Source: Myroides phaeus (lineage in GTDB: Bacteria > Bacteroidota > Bacteroidia > Flavobacteriales > Flavobacteriaceae). Taken from it: a stretch of DNA of 64,000 nucleotides. Below are positions 1 through 7,859 of this stretch, piece after piece. Position numbers and translations under genes: made by a program. Below the pieces are notes generated by a model, which ran no database searches, was not told the DNA's origin, and saw nothing but the letters and a program-made list of their open reading frames with translations. The stretch's first letter is position 1. Every line of letters begins with the position of its first letter. The stretch lies in contig NZ_FNDQ01000006.1 in assembly GCF_900099675.1 (NCBI RefSeq), positions 1-64,000 of the forward strand, written 5' to 3'.

Positions 1-81
1 ATTAAGTACTTTAGAATGATGTATAGAGGTGTAAGAGATAAGTCATTTTTCCTGTTTAGATTGACGAAACTTTTTGCTTAG
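1..81 (+). CDS. C-terminal tail of an unidentified protein, possibly an IS transposase (partial)
   Basis: An open frame enters from the left edge and stops at 79-81. Its 26 residues are basic and aromatic (ending FFLFRLTKLFA), which would suit a transposase C-terminus. Directly after the stop, bases 82-105 (core ACTTTTGCACCTGATCC) look like a possible terminal inverted repeat. The other IS end is outside the window, so this is a guess from composition and layout; a chance open frame is equally possible. Confidence 0.25.
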   Translation: MKYFRMMYRGVRDKSFFLFRLTKLFA

Positions 82-170
82 TCCCCAACTTTTGCACCTG
101 ATCCTAAATTTCTTAAAGAGATATTAGTATTTCAACAGTAAATATGCTAATTTACTTAAATAAAAGATAT

Positions 171-210
171 AAAAAAACCCAACTTTACATTTTTGGGTGT
201 AAAATTGGGT
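171..210 (-). terminator. Intrinsic terminator of tRNA-Ser
   Basis: Read on the minus strand, ACCCAATTTTACA pairs with TGTAAAGTTGGGT across a short loop, followed by a run of T. It lies 38 bp after the 3' end of the tRNA. Confidence 0.75.
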
Positions 211-247
211 GTTTATGCTTTAACTGACTAAGTATCAGTGTTTATTG

Positions 248-332
248 CGGAGAAAGAGGGATTCGAACCCCCGGACCTGTTACAGTCAACAGTTTTCAAG
301 ACTGCCGCATTCGACCACTCTGCCATTTCTCC
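248..332 (-). tRNA. tRNA-Ser (anticodon UGA)
   Basis: On the minus strand the 85-nt cloverleaf has acceptor stem GGAGAAA/TTTCTCC, discriminator G73, anticodon loop CUUGAAA giving UGA, a long class II variable arm (about GACTGTAACAGGTC) and a T loop GTTCGAATC. G73 and the long variable arm are expected for serine tRNA. The CCA end is not encoded. A strong promoter (364-393) and a terminator (171-210) make it a single-gene transcription unit. Confidence 0.96.
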
Positions 333-363
333 GGTCGTATACAGTTGTTCTGTATTGCGAGTG

Positions 364-393
364 CAAAGATAGCACAAATGTGATACGTGTCAA
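364..393 (-). promoter_or_regulatory. Bacteroidota-type promoter of tRNA-Ser
   Basis: On the minus strand TTG (391-393) is followed by exactly 19 bp and TATCTTTG (364-371), matching the Bacteroidota sigma-ABfr consensus TTTG-N19-TAnnTTTG. The predicted start is near 357, about 25 nt before the mature tRNA. Confidence 0.85.
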
Positions 394-630
394 GGGTTCT
401 GCTGTAATTTTTTGAATAAAAAACGCAGTGTTTCTCTTAACTTATTTACAATGATAGTTTTATGATGTGAAAAAAAATGTACTTTTTTTTGAAATAATTG
501 TGCACCATCTGCTTTTTGGCGAATTTCACAACATAAATAAGAGTGCGGTGGAGTAAAGATTAATCAAAACAAGGTTTGTTATCTTTCTACATCCACTGTT
601 TTTAATAGGCTTGAACTCCAGTTTATCTCT

Positions 631-719
631 GTTTATGGCAATTATAACTCCGTAATCTTGCTGTACTAAAGTAATCATAGTTTATGGTGATTATAGCTCC
701 GTAATCTTGCTGTACTAAA
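631..719. repeat. Two direct copies of a 40-bp intergenic repeat
   Basis: A 40-bp unit ending CGTAATCTTGCTGTACTAAA occurs at 631-670 and 680-719 with three differences. Partial similarity (TCATCTCTGTTTA) recurs near 733-746. The roughly 430-bp gap before the acetyltransferase holds nothing else I can identify. Confidence 0.8.
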
Positions 720-848
720 TGTAATTCCAATTCATCTCTGTTTACCCCCTTGTAGATTGTATTACAAATTTATGTGCGTGCTATGCGGTTATAAGCAAAA
801 GAAGAATGATTTTTGTGCTCTATACAGTGTAAATCAAAATCGATAGGG

Positions 849-1280
849 ATGATAAGAAAAGTAAAGGTAGTGGATTACCCAAGGTTGATGGAAATATGGG
901 AGAGTGCGGTTGTAAATACACACGACTTTCTGCATAAAGAGGATTTTGAATACTATAAAGCAAATATTCCAAGGTATTTTCAATATGTAAATTTGTATGC
1001 ACTTGAGAATGCAAGTGGCGTACTGGTTGGGTTTATGGGAATTGCGGAAGAGAGCTTGGAGATGTTGTTTATTGATAACGCATATAGGGGACAAGGCATA
1101 GGCAAGCAGTTGCTTAGGTATGCTGTGGAGCAAATGAACGTTTCTAAAGTAGATGTGAATGAACAAAACACACAAGGGGTTGGCTTTTATCTGCATTGTG
1201 GGTTTACACAGATCGGTCGTTCTGAACTGGATGACCAGGGTAAGGCGTATCCAATCTTACATCTTGCCTTGTCAAAGTAA
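849..1280 (+). CDS. GNAT family N-acetyltransferase
   Basis: This 143-residue protein has the GNAT fold signature. The acetyl-CoA-binding loop is RGQGIGKQLL (about residues 78-87), preceded by the strand LEMLFIDNAY and followed by the C-terminal NTQGVGFYLHCGF motif. The N-terminal IRKVKVVDYPRLMEIWESAV resembles YjaB/PhnO-like small acetyltransferases. The frame opens at 813, but the ATG at 849 fits the family start and removes 12 unrelated residues. The gene stands alone. Its substrate cannot be read from the sequence; acetylation of a small amine or a protein lysine is possible. Confidence 0.85.
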   Translation: MIRKVKVVDYPRLMEIWESAVVNTHDFLHKEDFEYYKANIPRYFQYVNLYALENASGVLVGFMGIAEESLEMLFIDNAYRGQGIGKQLLRYAVEQMNVSKVDVNEQNTQGVGFYLHCGFTQIGRSELDDQGKAYPILHLALSK

Positions 1281-1319
1281 ATGCTAATGCACTTATAATT
1301 GTAGCCCTACATTAAACGG

Positions 1320-1536
1320 GTATCTACACAAGGCAACGCACTTATACGTGTTGCCTATTCTCAATAGGGATATTCATCTAAACACGTATCTACACAAAGC
1401 AACGCACTTATACGTGTTGCTTATTCTCAATAGGGATATTCATCTAAACACGTATCTACACAAGGCAACGCACTTATACGTGTTGCTTATTCTCAATAAG
1501 GATATTCATCTAAACACGTATCTACAAAAAGCAAGA
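1320..1536. repeat. 66-bp tandem repeat, about 3.3 copies
   Basis: Units begin at 1320, 1386, 1452 and (partial) 1518 and are nearly identical. Each holds an imperfect inverted repeat, GCAACGCACTTATACGTGTTGC written in two halves as GCAACGCAC and CGTGTTGC around TTATA. Because 66 is divisible by three, the array leaves an open frame of 91 codons with a 22-residue repeat at 1348-1623. It has no credible start context and I regard it as an artefact of the repeat. Confidence 0.9.
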
Positions 1537-1791
1537 CATATACTCGTTACACAGCAAGACGATTGCCTCAATAATCCGGTTTTGGTTTATAGAAGCAGTG
1601 TTTTTATTGAAAAAGGGGAGTAGATTGTAGTAATCTACCGTTTATTGGTGGAATTTCAAGCATATTGCTGTCAGCGTTGTACTGACGAAATGGGCTGTAA
1701 ATAATGAAGTAATAGTAACGAAAATGACAATCTGACATATTAAAATGCGAGTATTTGCCCTAAAAGGCTGAAAAGTGTCATTTTTTTGTGT

Positions 1792-1806
1792 TGGCACAGA
1801 GATTGT
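1792..1806 (+). promoter_or_regulatory. Candidate sigma-54 (-24/-12) promoter of dnaK
   Basis: TGGCACA-GAGA-TTGT matches the RpoN consensus TGGCACG-N4-TTGC at all key positions except the final C, with the correct spacing. It lies 66 bp before the dnaK ATG. Upstream, 1725-1780 carries short TGACA/TGTCA motifs that could bind a regulator. No TTG-N19-TAnnTTTG promoter is obvious here. Confidence 0.5.
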
Positions 1807-1872
1807 TTAATAGTAACCGAGCTTGAAGCTCAGAAATGAACAAATTGTATAAAAATAAACTATAAAGATATT

Positions 1873-3771
1873 ATGAGTAAAATAATCGGTATTGACTTAG
1901 GAACTACAAACTCATGTGTTTCAGTAATGGAAGGTAACGAGCCAGTAGTAATCCCTAACGCAGAGGGTAAAAGAACTACACCATCAGTAGTTGCGTTCGT
2001 AGAAGGTGGAGAAATTAAAGTTGGTGACCCTGCTAAACGTCAGGCGGTAACTAACCCTACAAAAACAGTTTCTTCTATTAAGAGATTTATGGGAGAAAAA
2101 TTCAGTGAAATTTCTAACGAAATTAGCGCTGTTCCTTACAAAGTATTAAAAGGTGACAACGACACTGCACGTGTAGATATCGACGGGCGTTTATATACTG
2201 CTCAAGAGATTTCTGCAATGACTTTGCAAAAAATGAAAAAAACAGCTGAGGACTATTTAGGACAAGAAGTTTCTGAAGCAGTAATCACTGTACCAGCATA
2301 TTTTAACGATGCACAACGTCAAGCTACTAAAGAAGCTGGGGAAATTGCAGGATTAAAAGTAAGACGTATTATTAACGAGCCTACAGCGGCTGCGTTAGCT
2401 TACGGATTAGACAAAACAGGAAAAGACCAAAAAGTTGTTGTATATGACTTAGGTGGTGGTACTTTTGATATCTCTATCCTTGAATTAGGTGATGGTGTGT
2501 TTGAAGTATTGTCTACTAATGGAGATACTCACTTAGGTGGGGATGACTTTGACAACGTAATCATCAACTGGTTAGCTGATGAGTTTAACGCTGCTGAAGG
2601 TGTTGACTTACGTAAAGATGCTATGGCATTACAACGTTTGAAAGAGGCTGCTGAGAAAGCGAAAGTTGAGTTGTCTTCTGCTACACAAACAGAGATTAAC
2701 TTACCTTATGTTACAGCTACTGCTTCTGGACCTAAACACTTAGTGCAAACTTTAACAAGAGCTAAATTTGAACAATTATCTGACGATTTAGTACGTCGTT
2801 CAATGATTCCTTGTGAGAAAGCATTAAAAGACGCTGGATTATCTAAATCTGATATTGATGAAGTAATCTTAGTTGGTGGGTCTACTCGTATCCCGAGAAT
2901 TCAAGAAGAAGTTGAGAAGTTCTTTGGTAAAAAACCACATAAAGGTGTTAACCCAGACGAGGTTGTAGCTATTGGTGCTGCTATCCAAGGTGGGGTATTA
3001 ACAGGTGATGTTAAAGACGTATTGTTATTAGACGTTACGCCACTTTCATTAGGTATTGAGACTATGGGAGGTGTATTCACTAAATTAATTGAGTCGAATA
3101 CTACTATTCCTACTAAAAAATCTCAAGTGTTCTCTACTGCTGCGGATAACCAACCATCGGTTGAAATCCACGTATTACAAGGAGAGAGACCAATGGCTAA
3201 CGATAACAAAACTATCGGTCGTTTCCACCTTGACGGTTTACCACCAGCACAAAGAGGTGTGCCTCAAATTGAAGTAACTTTTGATATTGATGCGAATGGT
3301 ATTATTAAAGTATCTGCTACTGATAAAGGAACAGGTAAATCTCACGATATCCGTATCGAGGCTTCATCTGGATTAACTGAAGAAGAAATCCAAAGAATGA
3401 AAAAAGAGGCTGAAGCGAATGCTGATGCTGATAAAAAAGCAAAAGAGGCTGTTGAGAAAATCAACGAGGCTGATGCTATGATTTTCCAAACGGAAAAACA
3501 ATTGAAAGAATTTGGAGATAAATTATCTGCAAACAATAAATCTAACATCGAAGGTGCTTTAGAGGAATTGAAAAAAGCTTTCGAGACAAAAGATGTTGCT
3601 ACTATTCAACCTGCGTTAGACAAAATTAACGAGGCTTGGAAAGCTGCTTCTGAGGAAATGTACAAAGCGCAAGCTGAAGGACAACAAGGTGGTGCTGAAC
3701 AAGCGCAACCAAACCAAGGAGGTACTGATGCTGATGGTACGCAAGATGTAGATTACGAAGAAGTTAAATAA
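1873..3771 (+). CDS. dnaK: Molecular chaperone DnaK (Hsp70)
   Basis: A complete Hsp70 of 632 residues, the usual DnaK length. It has the N-terminal ATPase signature [18 protein letters not shown], the second signature [13 protein letters not shown] (about 192-204), the third [14 protein letters not shown] (about 334-347) and the interdomain linker [13 protein letters not shown] (about 382-394). The substrate-binding domain and helical lid follow. The tail is Gln/Gly-rich and ends DVDYEEVK, similar to the DnaK EEVD-like end. It binds hydrophobic segments of unfolded cytoplasmic proteins with DnaJ and GrpE, neither of which is adjacent. The gene is monocistronic, with a sigma-54-like site upstream and a terminator at 3806. 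Confidence 0.99.
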   Translation: MSKIIGIDLGTTNSCVSVMEGNEPVVIPNAEGKRTTPSVVAFVEGGEIKVGDPAKRQAVTNPTKTVSSIKRFMGEKFSEISNEISAVPYKVLKGDNDTARVDIDGRLYTAQEISAMTLQKMKKTAEDYLGQEVSEAVITVPAYFNDAQRQATKEAGEIAGLKVRRIINEPTAAALAYGLDKTGKDQKVVVYDLGGGTFDISILELGDGVFEVLSTNGDTHLGGDDFDNVIINWLADEFNAAEGVDLRKDAMALQRLKEAAEKAKVELSSATQTEINLPYVTATASGPKHLVQTLTRAKFEQLSDDLVRRSMIPCEKALKDAGLSKSDIDEVILVGGSTRIPRIQEEVEKFFGKKPHKGVNPDEVVAIGAAIQGGVLTGDVKDVLLLDVTPLSLGIETMGGVFTKLIESNTTIPTKKSQVFSTAADNQPSVEIHVLQGERPMANDNKTIGRFHLDGLPPAQRGVPQIEVTFDIDANGIIKVSATDKGTGKSHDIRIEASSGLTEEEIQRMKKEAEANADADKKAKEAVEKINEADAMIFQTEKQLKEFGDKLSANNKSNIEGALEELKKAFETKDVATIQPALDKINEAWKAASEEMYKAQAEGQQGGAEQAQPNQGGTDADGTQDVDYEEVK

Positions 3772-3805
3772 TCGGATATCCGACATTTAATTGTTATAAA
3801 GTGGA

Positions 3806-3836
3806 AGCCGAGTCTGTTATAGACTCGGCTTTTTTT
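3806..3836 (+). terminator. Intrinsic terminator of dnaK
   Basis: AGCCGAGTCT/AGACTCGGCT stem with a 5-nt loop followed by TTTTTTT, 35 bp after the dnaK stop. Confidence 0.9.
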
Positions 3837-3864
3837 GTTTACTTACTTTTTGAAGGAAAGGTGT

Positions 3865-3936
3865 GAGCCGAATATATTGCTTATTCGGCTCAAAATACCC
3901 TATAAACATGAGCCGAATAATTAAGCTATTCGGCTC
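3865..3936. repeat. Twin inverted repeats after the dnaK terminator
   Basis: GAGCCGAATA...TATTCGGCTC occurs twice (3865-3891 and 3910-3936), each a 10-bp perfect stem. Both share AGCCGA with the dnaK terminator stem just upstream, so three related hairpins lie in 130 bp. Neither of these two is followed by a T run. Confidence 0.85.
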
Positions 3937-4026
3937 ATTGTATTTTATAAAAGGACAGAAGTAATTTTTATTAGGCTGTTTTATGTAGAATTATTATTTT
4001 TATTCTGACTTTAAAATTGGTGTCAG

Positions 4027-4323
4027 ATGATGATAGCTACTGTTGTAGGAATATGGATTATGCAGCTTGCACTGAGTGTGCTTTTAGACGCTAAGGGGTT
4101 GCGATTGTGGAAACACGCGGTAGTTGCACTAATCTTAGCGATGTATATCTTTGTGATACCGCCTTTGTTTTATCCTGATGTATTGACTAATGAACCACGT
4201 TGTGGTATGCCAGATTTAGGAATATTTATGTTTTTCTTGTTAGGAGGAGGAGGGTTGACTATTGTTACTCATTTCGTTTACCTTCTAATAGCGAAGAATA
4301 AACGAAATAAGGCAACACGATAG
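4027..4323 (+). CDS. Small hydrophobic membrane protein of unknown function
   Basis: The 98-residue product has three predicted membrane segments (about 3-19, 30-48 and 64-88), a GGGG turn in the last one and a basic tail KNKRNKATR. It therefore probably sits in the inner membrane with its C-terminus inside. I recognise no family. It starts with ATGATG; either Met could be used. It converges with the minus-strand gene at 4348, and the hairpin at 4341-4360 lies between them. Coding status rests on length and hydrophobic pattern only. Confidence 0.6.
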   Translation: MMIATVVGIWIMQLALSVLLDAKGLRLWKHAVVALILAMYIFVIPPLFYPDVLTNEPRCGMPDLGIFMFFLLGGGGLTIVTHFVYLLIAKNKRNKATR

Positions 4324-4340
4324 TCTTATATAGTTTAGAC

Positions 4341-4360
4341 GGGACTTTTAGTTAAGTCCC
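4341..4360. terminator. Hairpin between convergent genes
   Basis: GGGACTT-N6-AAGTCCC. The stop codon of the minus-strand gene (4348-4350) lies inside the loop. T-run support is weak on both strands. Confidence 0.45.
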
Positions 4361-5136
4361 ATATTCTGACGTCTATTCACTATTTCAAGCATATATTTCT
4401 CAATGTATGGTCTTGCTTCTTCTAAAGTAGCAATTCCGGGAAACTCAATTGGTGTGGCAGAGAAATATCCTTTCAATACGCTTACAGGTTCTCCGTTTCG
4501 CATAAATACAGATAAGGTATTGTCCACCTTTGGTTTGTCTCCTATCTGAATGCTAAAGTCGATTAAGCGTTGTGAACACAACTGTGCGTCACTCAATATC
4601 TCGTCTTCTGATTTTGTTGTTTTTGTAACCTCTGTTGCTAATCCTCTTACAAGAATAGTTGAGGTGTTTTCTTTTGGCAACTCTAAGAAAGGATGTCCTG
4701 GTTGTAAAGGTTTGTTTAGCAAACATTCGTCAGCCACTTCATACCAAAAACCTTTAGCGATAACTTCAATAAATTGGTCGTGAAACTGGAAAATGTAATG
4801 TGAGTAATCCGTTAGCATTTCCGTTACATTTCCACCAAATTCATAATCTGTACCGTAGTGTTTTTTCTCGTAGTTGTAACGCTCTCCTAACCAAGAAGAG
4901 TTGATTATTTTGTATATCCAAACGACTTCGTCTGTAGCCGATGTAATGTTTTGTCCGAAAGGTAAGTATTCTCCTCTTGAAACCTTGATTGAGTCTAAAC
5001 CTTGAAAGGTTACTCGTCCAAATTTCTCATTATCAGTTTCAAAATATATTCCGCTTAGTTTATCAGCGTAAATGACAGTTGGTGTTAAAACGTATTCGGG
5101 CGAAACCGGTATATAGATTCCTATTGCAAATGACAT
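4348..5136 (-). CDS. Conserved-looking hypothetical protein, 262 residues
   Basis: Not recognised. It is a soluble protein with no signal peptide, rich in aromatic residues and predicted beta strands (for example GIYFETDNEKFGRVTFQGLD and YSHYIFQFHDQFIEVIAKGFWYEV). It ends in a helical segment EEARPYIEKYMLEIVNRRQN. The pattern of alternating strands in the first 180 residues looks like a beta-rich domain similar to immunity or DUF proteins, but no motif allows a function. The start MSFAIGIYIP is preceded by an AT-rich leader and no other candidate Met lies nearby. Confidence 0.75.
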   Translation of the reverse strand: MSFAIGIYIPVSPEYVLTPTVIYADKLSGIYFETDNEKFGRVTFQGLDSIKVSRGEYLPFGQNITSATDEVVWIYKIINSSWLGERYNYEKKHYGTDYEFGGNVTEMLTDYSHYIFQFHDQFIEVIAKGFWYEVADECLLNKPLQPGHPFLELPKENTSTILVRGLATEVTKTTKSEDEILSDAQLCSQRLIDFSIQIGDKPKVDNTLSVFMRNGEPVSVLKGYFSATPIEFPGIATLEEARPYIEKYMLEIVNRRQNMGLN

Positions 5137-5339
5137 TTGTGGTGTATTTAATAAGTGTTTTTAAGTGGGGCAAATTTACTAATAATCCTTTATCTATGGG
5201 CGTTTGAACCTATTTTTGTGTATGTACTTTCTAATGTGTTGTTTCATAGCTTACTGCTGTTTAATACTGGAGGAACAAACCTTTTTTTAAGTGTGATTTT
5301 ACACTTGTAAATGAGTAAAATAAGAGATAATAACTAAAA

Positions 5340-5365
5340 AAGTCCAACTATATGCAGTTGGACTT
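5340..5365 (-). terminator. Intrinsic terminator of the lipoprotein gene at 5391
   Basis: AAGTCCAACT/AGTTGGACTT stem with a 6-nt loop. On the minus strand it is followed by a T run (AAAAAA at 5335-5340 on the plus strand). Confidence 0.85.
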
Positions 5366-5390
5366 TGTTTGTGATAAACTGAAAATACGT

Positions 5391-6254
5391 TTAGTATTTG
5401 ATGTCAAATGTAGTTGTTTCAGTTTCGTTTTCATATTTGTAGAATGTTGTTCTCACTACTTGAGATACTAATCCTTTTTCGTTTAGTTTGTAAGTATAAG
5501 AATATGCTCTACGAGATGTTTCATATTGCTGTAATAAGTTAGTTGCTTTTACACCTAATAACCCCTGAATAGCAGCGTATCTTGGATTGATGAAGTTAGG
5601 ATAACTTGCAATAAGTGCGTTTAAGTCAATATTGCTATTGTTTAAAATATCTGATTTTTTATACGTATTCGATATTTGTTCACGTGTTTGCGTTTTTAAA
5701 GGATTTCCTTCTTCCCAAATGTACTCTTCAATATCGTGATTAATGTTACTTTTGTTATCAATTTTTACAAGTTGATTTAACTCGTTGTATGTAAAGTCGT
5801 AACGTCTGTTAGTGTCTTCTGTATTAGCTAAAGTAACTTTTAATGAAATAGCTTTCATTTCATTTGGAGCTAAGGTAAATTCATATACGTCTTCTCCTGT
5901 AATTCCTTTTTGTGTTACAAAAGCAGTCGCCTTTCCATTGCTGTACTCGTAGCGAATATCCTCAGCGTCAAAAGAAGGGCTTGTTTTTAATCCACTTACA
6001 GTGTTTAATGTATTATCTGCATTGTAACTAAAAACAGTTTTTATAGTTGTTATATCTCCTTTTTTGTTGTTTGTAATTTCAACTTCTTTTACTAAGTCAA
6101 CTTGTTGTTTTCTTGTAGGAGGAACGATAGGTGCAGATATAGGTGCTCCTTTTTGTGGCTCTGGATTTACAAGGTTATTATCATCTCCTTTACTACAGCT
6201 TCCTAAGGTTAATACCATTGTTAATCCAAAGAAAAATAATTGTTTTCTAATCAT
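5391..6254 (-). CDS. Putative lipoprotein with YD-repeat-like beta structure
   Basis: The 287-residue precursor has a lipoprotein signal peptide MIRKQLFFFGLTMVLTLGSC with the lipidated Cys at about residue 20, followed by a low-complexity NP/P-rich spacer. The rest alternates segments such as YEYSNGKATAF, YDFTYNELNQLVKID and YSYTYKLNEKGLVSQVVRTT. This is the Y-x-Y-N...G-x-x pattern of RHS/YD-like or DUF4595-type Bacteroidota lipoproteins. The protein probably lies on the outer membrane, on the periplasmic or surface face. Its role is unknown. The gene is monocistronic with its own terminator. Confidence 0.8.
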   Translation of the reverse strand: MIRKQLFFFGLTMVLTLGSCSKGDDNNLVNPEPQKGAPISAPIVPPTRKQQVDLVKEVEITNNKKGDITTIKTVFSYNADNTLNTVSGLKTSPSFDAEDIRYEYSNGKATAFVTQKGITGEDVYEFTLAPNEMKAISLKVTLANTEDTNRRYDFTYNELNQLVKIDNKSNINHDIEEYIWEEGNPLKTQTREQISNTYKKSDILNNSNIDLNALIASYPNFINPRYAAIQGLLGVKATNLLQQYETSRRAYSYTYKLNEKGLVSQVVRTTFYKYENETETTTFDIKY

Positions 6255-6565
6255 AGCGTAATTATTAAGTTTTTGTTTTGTTATTATGTTTATATGTACA
6301 CTTAATAGATATTATTGTGTTTAATGTTGGCTTTTTATCTACTAAAGTGTATTTTGTTTTTATTTTGTGCAAAATTATTTATTTCTACTTTTAGTTATAA
6401 AAAACACCAGGAAAATTATAAAAAATTTAACGCATTGCATTGACTGATAGTCTATTCGCTGTTTTCTGTTGCTAATGTTTTACGTAGTTTGCCTTATTTT
6501 GGCATTTTATTTCCAAGATGTGTTTTTTTTGGCGACTATTTTAGAAAACACCTATCTTTATCGGT

Positions 6566-7063
6566 ATGAAGAATGAAATGCGTATTGCTTCTTTTGAACC
6601 GTTGATAGGCGATGATGCTACTGTTCTTGTGCTTGGAACGATGCCCAGTGTGAAGTCGTTAGAGGGACAAGAGTATTACGGCAATAGACAAAATGCCTTT
6701 TGGCCTATCTTATTTGGGGTGTTTGAAGAAGAAATGACTACTGATTACGAACGAAAGAAGGAATTGTTAAGACGACACAGAATTGCGTTGTGGGACGTTT
6801 TGCAATCGTGTGAACGCGAAGGGAGCTTAGATAGTAAGATAAAAGGAGAGGAGCCTAATGATATTGTGGGCTTGCTAAAAGCGTATCCTACTATAAAGAC
6901 CATTGTGTTCTCCAGTCAAAAGGCAGCACAGTATTTTAAAAAGTACATTGGTACCATAGAAGGTATTACCTTTGTAACAATGCCATCGCCCAGTGGGGCT
7001 AATGCAAGGATGAGCTTGCAAGACAAATTAAATCATTGGAAAACACTTAAATCATTTATATGA
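6566..7063 (+). CDS. DNA-deoxyinosine glycosylase (uracil-DNA glycosylase superfamily)
   Basis: The 165-residue protein matches the hypoxanthine/xanthine-DNA glycosylase branch of the UDG superfamily. It has an N-terminal strand LVLGTMPSVKSLE, the active-site loop YYGNRQNAFWP (about 38-48, with Asn in the position of the catalytic region), and the C-terminal SPSGANAR loop (about 141-148) that replaces the HPSP loop of uracil-DNA glycosylase. It should remove deaminated adenine from DNA in base-excision repair. A Bacteroidota-like -7 box TATCTTTA (6553-6560) precedes it. Its stop overlaps the next start by 4 bp (ATGA), so the two genes are one operon. Confidence 0.9.
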   Translation: MKNEMRIASFEPLIGDDATVLVLGTMPSVKSLEGQEYYGNRQNAFWPILFGVFEEEMTTDYERKKELLRRHRIALWDVLQSCEREGSLDSKIKGEEPNDIVGLLKAYPTIKTIVFSSQKAAQYFKKYIGTIEGITFVTMPSPSGANARMSLQDKLNHWKTLKSFI

Positions 7064-7734
7064 AGTCGCTACAGAAAGAACACTTAGATTTTTTGGTAAC
7101 GCTTAGTCAGAATAACAATAAGCCTTGGTTTGCAGAAAATAAACCGTATTTCGACAAGCTATTTGCAGAGGTGAAAGACTTCTTTAAAGAGGTGTATGAA
7201 ACGATGCAACAGCACGATGGGGTGGATTTGTTTCACGTTCATCGCATTTATAGAGATGTGCGTTTTTCTAAGGATAAAACGCCTTATAAAACGTATTTTG
7301 GTTTACACTTAGGACGTAATAAGCCGTTGTTAAGAGGAGGGTATTACATCAATATCGAGCCAGGAAAGAGTTTTGTTGGTGGTGGTTTCTGGGAACCTAA
7401 TAAAGAGGACTTATTGCGTATTCGAAAGGAGATTGAAATGGATGATAGTGAGTTGCGCGATATAATTAAAGACAAGCGTTTTCAAGCGTATTTTGGCGAT
7501 TTAGTAGGTGAGGAGTTGAAAACTTGCCCTAAGGGATTTGACAAAGAGCATCCTGCCATTGACTTATTGCGCAAGAAACAGTTTTTAGTTATGCGTCCAT
7601 TTACAGATAAAGAGATATTAAAACCGGGTTTTGCGGATGAAGTGATTAAAACGTTTGAGGCAATGCGTCCGTTTTTTGACTATATGTCGGATGTACTAAC
7701 CACTGATGTAAACGGGGTTAACTTGTATGAATAG
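7060..7734 (+). CDS. DUF2461 family protein
   Basis: The 224-residue protein matches DUF2461 (TIGR02453). It opens FLVTLSQNNNKPWFAENKPYFD and has the core HRIYRDVRFSKDKTPYKTYFG (about 62-82) and the GGYYINIEPGKSFVGGGFWEP motif (about 91-112). The family is common in Bacteria and some eukaryotes and has no proven activity. Translation is coupled to the glycosylase through a 4-bp ATGA overlap, which hints at a shared role in nucleic-acid maintenance, though that is only inference. Confidence 0.9.
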   Translation: MKSLQKEHLDFLVTLSQNNNKPWFAENKPYFDKLFAEVKDFFKEVYETMQQHDGVDLFHVHRIYRDVRFSKDKTPYKTYFGLHLGRNKPLLRGGYYINIEPGKSFVGGGFWEPNKEDLLRIRKEIEMDDSELRDIIKDKRFQAYFGDLVGEELKTCPKGFDKEHPAIDLLRKKQFLVMRPFTDKEILKPGFADEVIKTFEAMRPFFDYMSDVLTTDVNGVNLYE

Positions 7735-7804
7735 GGAATTGTACGCCTGTTGTCAATTGTGCTAATTCCGATTATTAGCAACAATAACTCAAGTATAAAA
7801 GAGC

Positions 7805-7847
7805 AAAAAAAGCCTCAATAACACTGTTTGTTATTGAGGCTTTTTTG
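7805..7847. terminator. Bidirectional intrinsic terminator
   Basis: A long stem of AGCCTCAATAACA against its complement, flanked by A and T runs, lies between the convergent DUF2461 and glutaminyl cyclase genes. Confidence 0.9.
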
Positions 7848-7859
7848 ATTTGAGATATT

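Noticed and set aside
1348..1623. Open frame with a 22-residue repeat that could be a repeat protein
   Set aside because: It exists only because the DNA repeat is 66 bp, a multiple of three; it has no start context, and composition is unlike real genes here.
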